Shown: positions 57,424 to 64,000 of the stretch, piece by piece
Layout of the letters: each line of letters begins with the position of its first letter
Position numbering within the stretch: position 1 is the stretch's first letter
Assembly (NCBI RefSeq): GCF_034259205.1
Contig: NZ_CP139487.1
Location: 2,046,001 to 2,110,000 of the forward strand
DNA length: 64,000 bases
DNA from: Peredibacter starrii
Lineage (GTDB): Bacteria; Bdellovibrionota; Bacteriovoracia; Bacteriovoracales; Bacteriovoracaceae
Reading direction: 5' to 3'
Translations under genes and position numbers: made by a program
The notes under the pieces: generated by a model
Database searches by the model: none
What the model was told of the DNA's origin: nothing
The model's input: the letters and a program-made list of their open reading frames with translations, nothing else

Positions 57424-58595
57424 AGTTTATTGACCCAGACCAGATTTCCCGTACAGGTGAGACGATATTTGTAACCCCCAATTCCAAATTCAGAAGGAAT
57501 CGGAGTCAGTTGATAATTAAGACCTACCACTGCATTGGAGTGGGCCTTAAGAGCATGTGCTTTTAATTTTTGGGCCAGTTCCTGATAGTGGCGTGGAATT
57601 TCCTCGGAGCCCTCATCTTCTACGATGTGGCTATCGAGCATTTTGTGTTCAGAGGCAACACCCATATATCTCATGACCTGATAACCCTCTAGTCCTGAAG
57701 TTGCAGACACAATGATCTGCGAGATCTCGAGCTTAGGATCATCAAAATGGAAGCTATGAGTTTGGTTCTGATAGAGGTTATGTTTCGAGACAATTCCTGT
57801 CTCAGGAACTTCCTGATGTTTCGGCGGATGAATTTCATCCGATAGACCCACCTGGATGTCGATATCAAAACGACGAAGTTTGTGTGCGAGGAATATCGCC
57901 GCATATTCTGAGATTCGAGGAACTAAAAGCATTCCGCGCATCAGGCGGTTTTTAATTTGTTCTTCTGGATCAATGAGTAGACTCAGTTCTTTTAACAAAG
58001 TCACGATGTCGTTTACATCTTCGATGTAACGAACATTTTTAATCAGAACGCTGAATGAAGGGTTTCCTTCTGAGGCCATGCCAGTGAAACTTGAGCTTTC
58101 AGAGAATTTTTTCAGGTCTTCGAAGTTTTCCGGGGCCTTATATTCGTGTTTTGGAGGAGTGTAGACTGGTTCGGGTTCAGGCCCTGGTTCGGTCGCAAAT
58201 AACGGCTCAGGTTCTGAGCTAAATTCCGGCTCCGCTTGAGATGTAAATTCTTCCTCAGGTTCAGTGGTAAACGTTGACTCAGGCTCCGAAGTTTCGAATG
58301 TTGTTTCTTCGGTTGAAAAAGCATCCCTGCCAAAGTCAGTCACTTCTTCAGTAGTGTCGGCCCCAAACTGAATATCTTCAGTCTCAAATGTTGAAGATTC
58401 TTCAGTGCTGGCCCCGAAATCAGTTTCAAAGCTTGTTTCAAATGAAGTTTCTACTTCATCTTCAGGAGTTTCAGGTAGGTCGGGAAGCTCAGAGGGGAAA
58501 TCGGGCTCAGGTGGGAGATCCTCGTCAGCATTCAGCTCGTGAATGTACTCACCAAGGTCCTCAATTCGAGTAAGATCCTTCTTATTAGAACTCAT
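57420..58595 (-). CDS. YbjQ-like (UPF0145) domain protein with long acidic N-terminal region
   Basis: The first 170 residues are almost pure Glu, Ser, Thr, Phe and Pro with repeated units such as FETSFETDFG and EPEFSSEPEPLF, so they should be disordered and strongly acidic. A central domain follows (SVLIKNVRYIEDVNDIVTLL, then RGMLLVPRISEYAAIFLAHKLRRFDIDIQVGLS), and the C-terminal 95 residues match YbjQ/UPF0145 (SATSGLEGYQVMRYMGV, then HALKAHSNAVVGLNYQL). YbjQ domains form pentamers and have been called heavy-metal binding without firm proof. The ATG at 58595 has AGGG upstream. Translation is coupled to glpD. Confidence 0.75.
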   Translation of the reverse strand: MSSNKKDLTRIEDLGEYIHELNADEDLPPEPDFPSELPDLPETPEDEVETSFETSFETDFGASTEESSTFETEDIQFGADTTEEVTDFGRDAFSTEETTFETSEPESTFTTEPEEEFTSQAEPEFSSEPEPLFATEPGPEPEPVYTPPKHEYKAPENFEDLKKFSESSSFTGMASEGNPSFSVLIKNVRYIEDVNDIVTLLKELSLLIDPEEQIKNRLMRGMLLVPRISEYAAIFLAHKLRRFDIDIQVGLSDEIHPPKHQEVPETGIVSKHNLYQNQTHSFHFDDPKLEISQIIVSATSGLEGYQVMRYMGVASEHKMLDSHIVEDEGSEEIPRHYQELAQKLKAHALKAHSNAVVGLNYQLTPIPSEFGIGGYKYRLTCTGNLVWVNKL

Positions 58596-58617
58596 CAGCA
58601 ATCCCTGCTTCAGTGTT

Positions 58618-58644
58618 AAAAGGGCGCGAGTATGAGTCGCGCCC
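58618..58644 (-). terminator. Terminator of secA
   Basis: On the minus strand GGGCGCGA, CTCATAC, TCGCGCCC forms an eight-pair stem followed by TTTTAAC. It begins 14 bases after the secA stop codon and separates it from the YbjQ-like gene. Confidence 0.85.
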
Positions 58645-58657
58645 GCTTATAAATGTA

Positions 58658-61207
58658 CTAAGCTCCGTGACAAGACTTAAATTTTTTCCCTGAGCCACAA
58701 GGGCAAGGATCATTACGTCCTACTTTAACTGTAGCACGAATAATCTTTTTTTCCTCTGCCATTGCTTCAGCGGCCATGGCGTCCTGGTGGGCCTTAAGTT
58801 GTGCCTGGAGAAGTTTTTCCTGCTCACGGTGGATGGCCTCAATTTCTTCTTGAGTCATAAGCTTGATGTGGGAGATACGCTCAACCACAGCACGCTTGAT
58901 AGCAAACTTCATGTTCTCATAGATCGTGAAGGCCTCGCGCTTATACTCAACCAGAGGATCTTTCTGGCCGTATGAGCGTAGGTTAATACCTTCTTTCAAA
59001 TGGTCCATGGCAAGAAGGTGGTCTTTCCAGAACTGATCGAAAGTCGCAAGAAGGACTTCGCGGTACGTATACTTCACTTGCTCCGGATCAAATCCTTCAA
59101 ATTTCTTCTGAATGGAAGTTGCGCCGACTTCTCTTAGGTAGTCAGCAAGTTCACCCTTATGTTTTTGAGAGCACTCTTCCGGAGTTAGCGTTTGCTCAAC
59201 ACCGAAAGCATTCTTCGCGGCTTGATTGATTTCATCCCAAGGGAAGTCACGAACAGTGCCTTTCTTCTCAGGCTGATACTGAGCTGCTAGTTCAAACGCC
59301 ACTTCATCAATGAAGTCCTGAATAAGTTCGTTGTTACCTTCGTCATTAAGAATGTCACGACGGATTTTATAGATAACTTTACGTTGCTCATTCATCACGT
59401 TATCGAAATCAAGTAAGTGCTTACGGATATCGAAGTTATGAGTCTCAACTTTCTTCTGAGCTTTGGCGATGGCGTTTGTGATCATTGAGTGCTCGATAGG
59501 CTCATCGTCTTTCATACCAAGCTTCACCATGATGCCTTTAATTCGGTCTGAACCGAAAATACGCATCAGATCGTCTTCCAGAGAAAGGAAGAACTTCGAA
59601 GCACCTGGGTCACCTTGACGACCAGAACGACCACGAAGCTGGTTATCGATACGACGAGATTCGTGTCTTTCAGTACCGATGATGTAAAGACCACCAAGGG
59701 ACTTTGTTTCAGCTGTTAGTTTAATATCGGTACCACGACCGGCCATGTTTGTGGCGATAGTTACACCACCACGCTGACCAGCTAGAGCAACGATTTCGGC
59801 CTCACGAGCGTGGTTCTTGGCGTTCAGAACTTCGTGCTTGATGCCTTTAGAAGAAAGAACGTTAGAAATAAGTTCAGATGATTCAATTGAAATTGTACCA
59901 ACCAGAACTGGTTGACCTTTCTTATGGCATTCTTCAATAAGTTTTGCCACGGCCTCGTATTTTGCCTGGCGAGTTGCATAGACAACGTCCGCCTGGTCAT
60001 TTCTGATCATTGGAAGGTTAGTCGGGATAACCACTACTTCAAGGTTATAAATTTTCATGAACTCGTCAGCTTCAGTATCAGCTGTACCAGTCATACCTGA
60101 AAGCTTTGAATAAAGACGGAAGTAGTTCTGGAAAGTAATTGAAGCAAGTGTCTGGTTTTCAGATTTTACTTCTACGCCTTCTTTTGCTTCTACCGCTTGG
60201 TGAAGACCGTCAGACCAACGAGACCCTTCTTTCATACGGCCAGTAAATTCATCTACGATGATTACCTTGCCGTCACGAACTACGTAATCCACTTCGTTTT
60301 TAAAGAGCGTGTGGGCCCGTAGAGATTGGTTAACGTGGTGAAGAGTTTCGATGTTTCGAACATCATAAAGGTTACCGATTTGAAGAAGCTCTTGAACCTT
60401 CAAGATACCTTCTTCAGTCAGAACTGAAGATTTTGCTTTTTCATCCACTGTATAGTGAGTGTCTTTTACAAGTTTAGGAATGATTTTATCAACCACACCA
60501 TAAAGACGCGTATCACCTTCAGAAGGACCCGAGATAAGAAGCGGAGTACGTGCTTCGTCGATTAAGATTGAATCGACCTCATCCACGATACAGAAGTGGT
60601 GTTCACGTTGAACGTAATCGTTAAGATCGAACTTCATGTTGTCGCGAAGGTAGTCGAAAGCGAATTCGTTGTTTGTTCCGTAAGTGATGTCAGCTTGGTA
60701 AGCGGCCTTACGATCTTCGTCGTCCATGTTTGCGATAATTACGCCAACAGAAAGACCAAGCCAGTTATATAGTTTACCCATTTCATGAGAGTCACGTTGA
60801 GCAAGGTAGTCGTTCACTGTTACAAGGTGAGCGCCTTTGCCAGCAAGAGCATTAAGATAAAGTGGGAGAGTCGCAGTAAGAGTTTTACCTTCCCCGGTTT
60901 TCATCTCAGAGATTTTACCCTGGTGAAGTGTAATACCACCCAGCATCTGTACGTCAAAGTGACGCATGTTCATTACACGGCGGCCTGCCTCACGAACAAC
61001 TGCGAACGCATCCGGAAGGATGTCATTAACAGTAGAACCTTTCTGAAGCTTGTCTTTGAAAATCTGAGTTTGATTTTTCAACTCATCATCCGACATCGCC
61101 TGATACTTCGGCTCGAGGGAATTGATTTCCGCCAAAATTGGCTTTAGAGCGCGCATGTCACGATCTTGTTTTGTACCAAATAGCTTGCGCATCATCGAAT
61201 CTAACAT
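58658..61207 (-). CDS. secA: Preprotein translocase ATPase SecA
   Basis: SecA drives secretion of unfolded proteins through SecYEG. The Walker A motif MKTGEGKT at 102-109, DEVD at 209-212 of the DEAD region, the preprotein-binding and second nucleotide-binding domains ([41 protein letters not shown]) and the C-terminal zinc motif [13 protein letters not shown] are present. The length, 849 residues, is normal. AAGG lies about eight bases before the ATG. It lies 14 bases downstream of the M23 peptidase gene, so it is probably co-transcribed with it. Confidence 0.97.
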   Translation of the reverse strand: MLDSMMRKLFGTKQDRDMRALKPILAEINSLEPKYQAMSDDELKNQTQIFKDKLQKGSTVNDILPDAFAVVREAGRRVMNMRHFDVQMLGGITLHQGKISEMKTGEGKTLTATLPLYLNALAGKGAHLVTVNDYLAQRDSHEMGKLYNWLGLSVGVIIANMDDEDRKAAYQADITYGTNNEFAFDYLRDNMKFDLNDYVQREHHFCIVDEVDSILIDEARTPLLISGPSEGDTRLYGVVDKIIPKLVKDTHYTVDEKAKSSVLTEEGILKVQELLQIGNLYDVRNIETLHHVNQSLRAHTLFKNEVDYVVRDGKVIIVDEFTGRMKEGSRWSDGLHQAVEAKEGVEVKSENQTLASITFQNYFRLYSKLSGMTGTADTEADEFMKIYNLEVVVIPTNLPMIRNDQADVVYATRQAKYEAVAKLIEECHKKGQPVLVGTISIESSELISNVLSSKGIKHEVLNAKNHAREAEIVALAGQRGGVTIATNMAGRGTDIKLTAETKSLGGLYIIGTERHESRRIDNQLRGRSGRQGDPGASKFFLSLEDDLMRIFGSDRIKGIMVKLGMKDDEPIEHSMITNAIAKAQKKVETHNFDIRKHLLDFDNVMNEQRKVIYKIRRDILNDEGNNELIQDFIDEVAFELAAQYQPEKKGTVRDFPWDEINQAAKNAFGVEQTLTPEECSQKHKGELADYLREVGATSIQKKFEGFDPEQVKYTYREVLLATFDQFWKDHLLAMDHLKEGINLRSYGQKDPLVEYKREAFTIYENMKFAIKRAVVERISHIKLMTQEEIEAIHREQEKLLQAQLKAHQDAMAAEAMAEEKKIIRATVKVGRNDPCPCGSGKKFKSCHGA

Positions 61208-61221
61208 AGGAAAACCTTTTC

Positions 61222-62289
61222 TTAATCGAGGATAAAATATAATGGATCAACAGCGATGCCATTGACCCTAACTTCATAATGTAAGTGCGGACCAGTAGAG
61301 TGGCCGGTGTTACCAACACCTGCCAGAAGCGCTCCACGTTTTACTTTCTGTCCTGCGCGTACACTGAGTGACTGATTGTGAGCATAGATGGTTTCAATTC
61401 CATACCCATGATCGATTTGAACGAATTTTCCAAATCCGGCCTTCTCTCCTGAGAAAGTGACAATTCCGTCTGCAGGCGCATGTACAGCAGTTCCGTAAGG
61501 AGCACCAACATCCAGCCCTTCATGCATCTTCAGACGACCGGCCCATGGAGACATACGCTGCCCAAAATAACTCGTAATCCAGCCGTCGGCCGGGAGAATG
61601 GTTGGCGTTGAATTCAGGAAAGATTCTTTGTCTAAAAGATATTGATCGAGAGCATGGATGTTGTTTTCGATACTCGAAACAACTTCTCTAATTTGATAAT
61701 ACTTGAAATCGAACTTGGCGTAGTCGTTTGATAGGGCAAAGCTTCTACGAGCTAGATCAGACCATTGTTTAGTTAGAAGGTAACTGCGCTCAAGGCCCAA
61801 AGTGGCCGCGATTTTTTTGTCGTAAAGAGATTTTAGTTCTTTGAACTTTGGTTGATCTTCCATGTCGCCTTCGAATTTAAAATCCAAAGATGAGTTCAGG
61901 TCTTCCAAGTTGAAAGATTCTTTTGTTTCTTCGTTGTTGTTATTAGTCGGTTTGTAGATTGGGCCCTTGCCGCTGATATCTTCAAGACCGGTAATCACAC
62001 GAAGTTTTTTCTCAAACGTGTTGATACGTTTTAAGTCATCACCCAAAGTATTCATCTTCATTTGGAAAAGTTGAATCTGTTCTTTGAGCTGACGGTTTTC
62101 AATTGAAAGATGTTTGTTTTCGTAAACCTGCTGAAGAATTTTCCAATAATCGTAGGCCAGCACGCCAATTAACATGACCAGCATCACTGACATGAAGGCG
62201 AGAGACTTAAATAAAACAGTTGGTATACGATAGGTCTTAACCCCTTTTTGTTTTTCAGGGACGACCATCACGGTGTAGTACTTATCCAT
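61222..62289 (-). CDS. Membrane-anchored M23-family peptidoglycan endopeptidase
   Basis: The protein has one membrane helix near residues 28-47, a coiled-coil region ([20 protein letters not shown] and onward) and a C-terminal LytM/M23 domain (about 230-355). The zinc ligands appear in [10 protein letters not shown] (HxxxD) and HLHYEVR (HxH), so it should be an active zinc endopeptidase that cuts peptide crosslinks in peptidoglycan, rather than a degenerate activator. It is anchored in the inner membrane with the catalytic domain in the periplasm. secA follows 14 bases later, an uncommon pairing that may link wall growth to secretion. Confidence 0.88.
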   Translation of the reverse strand: MDKYYTVMVVPEKQKGVKTYRIPTVLFKSLAFMSVMLVMLIGVLAYDYWKILQQVYENKHLSIENRQLKEQIQLFQMKMNTLGDDLKRINTFEKKLRVITGLEDISGKGPIYKPTNNNNEETKESFNLEDLNSSLDFKFEGDMEDQPKFKELKSLYDKKIAATLGLERSYLLTKQWSDLARRSFALSNDYAKFDFKYYQIREVVSSIENNIHALDQYLLDKESFLNSTPTILPADGWITSYFGQRMSPWAGRLKMHEGLDVGAPYGTAVHAPADGIVTFSGEKAGFGKFVQIDHGYGIETIYAHNQSLSVRAGQKVKRGALLAGVGNTGHSTGPHLHYEVRVNGIAVDPLYFILD

Positions 62290-62355
62290 GCCAAATATTT
62301 TAAGCGCAGATACCTTGAATGGGAATACAAAACATTGAAAAGATTGGATTAAGAA

Positions 62356-63102
62356 CTAGGCCTGGGCCACGGCCAGAATAACCGAAATATTATCCTGCCC
62401 GCCATTGTCGTTTGCCTGCTGAATGAGCTCTTTTACGGTCTGTTCAACGTCAGATAACTGGCAACGAGATGGGTCAGAAATGTTTCTCTGCACGATATGC
62501 AGGATGTCTCCATCGCTCACTTTGCCGTGCAATCCGTCAGAGCAGATTAAAAAAATATCATTTTTGCAGACGCGGTAGTTAAAAACATCTACCTGAACGT
62601 CCGGTTCAAAGCCCACAGAGCGGACCAGAACGTTCTTTTGTGGATCTTTCACCGCCTCTTCACGGGTGTAGATTCCCATGTTGAGTTTTTCCTGAACAAA
62701 AGAGTGATCGCGGGTGAGTTGGAAAATATTCTGGTTATTAACCATGTAGACGCGGGAATCCCCGACGTTTCCGATCACCAATTGAGGTCCGGCAAATTGA
62801 ACGGCCGATACTGTTGTACCCATGCCATGAAGTTCCGGTTGTTCTTCGGCCTTCTTTAAAATCGAGCGATTAATTTCCTGGATAAGATTTTTCATCATGG
62901 TCTGAGGATCCTGAGAATTATTTTTTCCCAGATATTCACCCATGACTTTTACAGATAGTTGAGAGGCGATGTCGCCACCATTATGTCCACCCATGCCGTC
63001 AGCGACTGCAAAAAAGTGATGGGCATGGTCTAAACAAATTGAATCTTGATTCGTTTTTCTTTTACGCCCAATATCTGTGGCACCAGCACAAAGAATACCC
63101 AT
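62356..63102 (-). CDS. PP2C-family Ser/Thr protein phosphatase (Stp1-like)
   Basis: Stp-type PP2C phosphatases remove phosphate from Ser and Thr of protein substrates using two metal ions. The sequence RKTNQDS, VADGMGGHNGGDIAS, GTTVSAVQF, GNVGDSRVYMV, LTRDHSFVQE, LICSDGLHGKVSDGD and GGQDNISVIL match the metal ligands and family blocks. The 248-residue length is normal and no extra domain is present. A strong promoter precedes it, and it is divergent from prkA, which encodes a Ser/Thr kinase. Confidence 0.92.
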   Translation of the reverse strand: MGILCAGATDIGRKRKTNQDSICLDHAHHFFAVADGMGGHNGGDIASQLSVKVMGEYLGKNNSQDPQTMMKNLIQEINRSILKKAEEQPELHGMGTTVSAVQFAGPQLVIGNVGDSRVYMVNNQNIFQLTRDHSFVQEKLNMGIYTREEAVKDPQKNVLVRSVGFEPDVQVDVFNYRVCKNDIFLICSDGLHGKVSDGDILHIVQRNISDPSRCQLSDVEQTVKELIQQANDNGGQDNISVILAVAQA

Positions 63103-63132
63103 AATGGCCTTGTTAAAATTTGTGATGTTTTA

Positions 63133-63160
63133 ATCATAGAATGAACCATGTTTTAGTCAA
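63133..63160 (-). promoter_or_regulatory. Sigma70-type promoter of the PP2C gene
   Basis: On the minus strand TTGACT (63160-63155), 16 bases, TATGAT (63138-63133) has five of six matches for each hexamer. Transcription would begin about 24 bases before the ATG at 63102. Confidence 0.65.
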
Positions 63161-63239
63161 ACAATAATCTTAGTCACTTGTGAATGACTGACAAAATCCC
63201 TCGGAAAGAACTGCCGTTTTCCCACCTTGTTGTATTCGT

Positions 63240-63268
63240 TTGGAGAAGTTACCCTTAGTAGGTACAAT
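63240..63268 (+). promoter_or_regulatory. Candidate promoter of prkA
   Basis: TTGGAG (63240-63245), 17 bases, TACAAT (63263-63268). The -10 matches five of six consensus bases and the -35 only three. Transcription would begin about 43 bases before the ATG at 63318. Confidence 0.45.
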
Positions 63269-63317
63269 AAATTAAGGGTCTTCGGATCCGCTTTAATTCG
63301 CCTTAGGGAGGAAGTCC

Positions 63318-64000
63318 ATGGCAAGCTCCAATTTCGATATCCAGTCTTTCATTTCCCAGCACTACAATCCAAAAGATTTCTCTCACCTGCACTGGCAAGG
63401 AAGTTTTCAAGAGTACGTAGATCTTGTGATGAAAAATCCTAAGATCGCTCGTAATTCTTTCCAACGTATCTATGACATGATCATGAGCTACGGTACTTCT
63501 CAGTACACTGAATATAAAAAAGAAGTAACTCGTTACCACTTCTTTGATGATCCATTTGAGAATGGAAAAGATGCCATTTTCGGTATCGATGTTCACTTAA
63601 TGAAAATGGTGAATTTCTTCCAGTCGGCAGCTCTTGGTTACGGAACTGAGAAACGTGTACTTCTTCTTCACGGTCCGGTAGGGTCGGCGAAGTCCTCAGT
63701 CTCTCGTCTTCTTAAAAAAGGTCTTGAGCACTATTCTCGTACAGACGAAGGCGCACTTTATACTTACGAGTGGGTCGATGATGAAGGTTCTGCCATTCTT
63801 GGTGGCCAGAAAGTTTTCGCATCTCCAATGCACGAAGAGCCTTTAAAACTTTTACCTCCTGAAGTTCGTGAAAGATTCCTTGCCGAATTATCAAAGGTGA
63901 ACAAGTCTCCGTACAAAGTAAAAATCAAAGGTGAAGTGAACCCGGCCTGTCGCTTTATCCTGAATGAATACATGATCAAGTACGATGGTGATTGGAACAA
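63318..64000 (+). CDS. prkA: PrkA family serine protein kinase (5' part; cut by the window end)
   Basis: PrkA is a Ser/Thr protein kinase with an AAA-type ATPase domain, involved in starvation and stress responses. The visible 227 codons begin MASSNFDIQSFISQHYNP and contain the PrkA pattern: YHFFDDPFENGKDAIFGID, the Walker A loop LLHGPVGSAKSSVSRLL, and EYMIKYDGDWN. The gene runs off the window edge, so the C-terminal kinase domain is not visible. AGGGAGGAAG lies seven bases before the ATG. It is divergent from the PP2C phosphatase and no YeaH/SpoVR gene is in view. Confidence 0.9.
   Translation, partial: MASSNFDIQSFISQHYNPKDFSHLHWQGSFQEYVDLVMKNPKIARNSFQRIYDMIMSYGTSQYTEYKKEVTRYHFFDDPFENGKDAIFGIDVHLMKMVNFFQSAALGYGTEKRVLLLHGPVGSAKSSVSRLLKKGLEHYSRTDEGALYTYEWVDDEGSAILGGQKVFASPMHEEPLKLLPPEVRERFLAELSKVNKSPYKVKIKGEVNPACRFILNEYMIKYDGDWN

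Noticed and set aside
63303-64000. Minus-strand open frames opposite the end of the window
   Set aside because: The forward strand carries prkA here with a Shine-Dalgarno site and Walker A motif; the reverse frames (63303-63596, 63712-63894, 63764-64000) have no ribosome site or recognisable sequence.
1-64000. tRNA, rRNA, CRISPR arrays, insertion sequences, prophage
   Set aside because: I looked through all intergenic gaps (none above about 155 bases) and saw no cloverleaf, no repeat-spacer series and no transposase, integrase or phage structural gene.

Overview
The window reads as a compact chromosomal segment of a Gram-negative bacterium: about 64 protein genes on both strands, very short gaps, many 4-base start/stop overlaps, and no rRNA, tRNA, CRISPR array, insertion sequence or phage gene that I could find. 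No gene-free stretch exceeds about 155 bases. Outer-membrane barrels, lipoproteins, heptose/LPS-type glycosyltransferases, a mevalonate isoprenoid cluster and a divergent PP2C/PrkA pair together suggest Bdellovibrionota, most likely a Bacteriovorax/Peredibacter relative. That placement is inference from gene content, not from a marker-gene comparison.

Layout. 0-4.6 kb: an SUI1-family factor, a DTW-domain tRNA-modifying enzyme, a two-gene exopolysaccharide unit (YaiO-like barrel plus processive GT2 synthase) and a divergent PilZ protein. 4.7-8 kb: small secreted proteins and a multicopper oxidase fused to an outer-membrane barrel. 8-12.2 kb: a five-gene minus-strand operon (ROK kinase, small protein, Maf/YceF pyrophosphatase, PhoD-like lipoprotein, SrkA kinase). 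12.3-17.6 kb: baeRF-like protein, gamma carbonic anhydrase, YihY membrane protein, an HNH endonuclease flanked and interrupted by a shared palindrome, and arginine decarboxylase with a structured leader. 17.7-28.9 kb: small lipoprotein, cNMP-binding and SGNH proteins, two tandem U32 proteins, a CYP152-type P450, two SDRs, hemerythrin, a YetF-like protein and small membrane proteins.

29-36 kb is one co-directional glycan cluster (two GT9, two GT4-like, SDR, GmhB, an aldose-epimerase-like protein, DUF6165), followed by a 1,203-residue ABCC/MRP-like ABC exporter. 39.6-48.5 kb holds an RlmL-like methyltransferase, a CBM9-like/RsmI-like pair, and the mevalonate operon (type 2 IPP isomerase, HMG-CoA reductase, GYDIA-type GHMP kinase, diphosphomevalonate decarboxylase, mevalonate kinase) ending in a secreted GH15 glucoamylase-like enzyme. 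48.5-64 kb: a degenerate crotonase, thioredoxin reductase operon, two tandem outer-membrane barrels with a shared N-terminal module, a haem-c lipoprotein, GlpD, a YbjQ-like protein with an acidic tail, SecA, an M23 peptidase, a PP2C phosphatase and the 5' part of PrkA.

The mevalonate genes should carry HMG-CoA to IPP/DMAPP; HMG-CoA synthase and thiolase are not in the window. Points most worth a second look: the oxidase-barrel fusion, the palindrome shared between the HNH promoter region and the HNH coding sequence, three leaders in which a hairpin overlaps or abuts the ribosome-binding site (speA, 23046 gene, 28646 gene), the eukaryote-like ABCC exporter, and the absence of any recognisable DNA-binding regulator in 64 kb.
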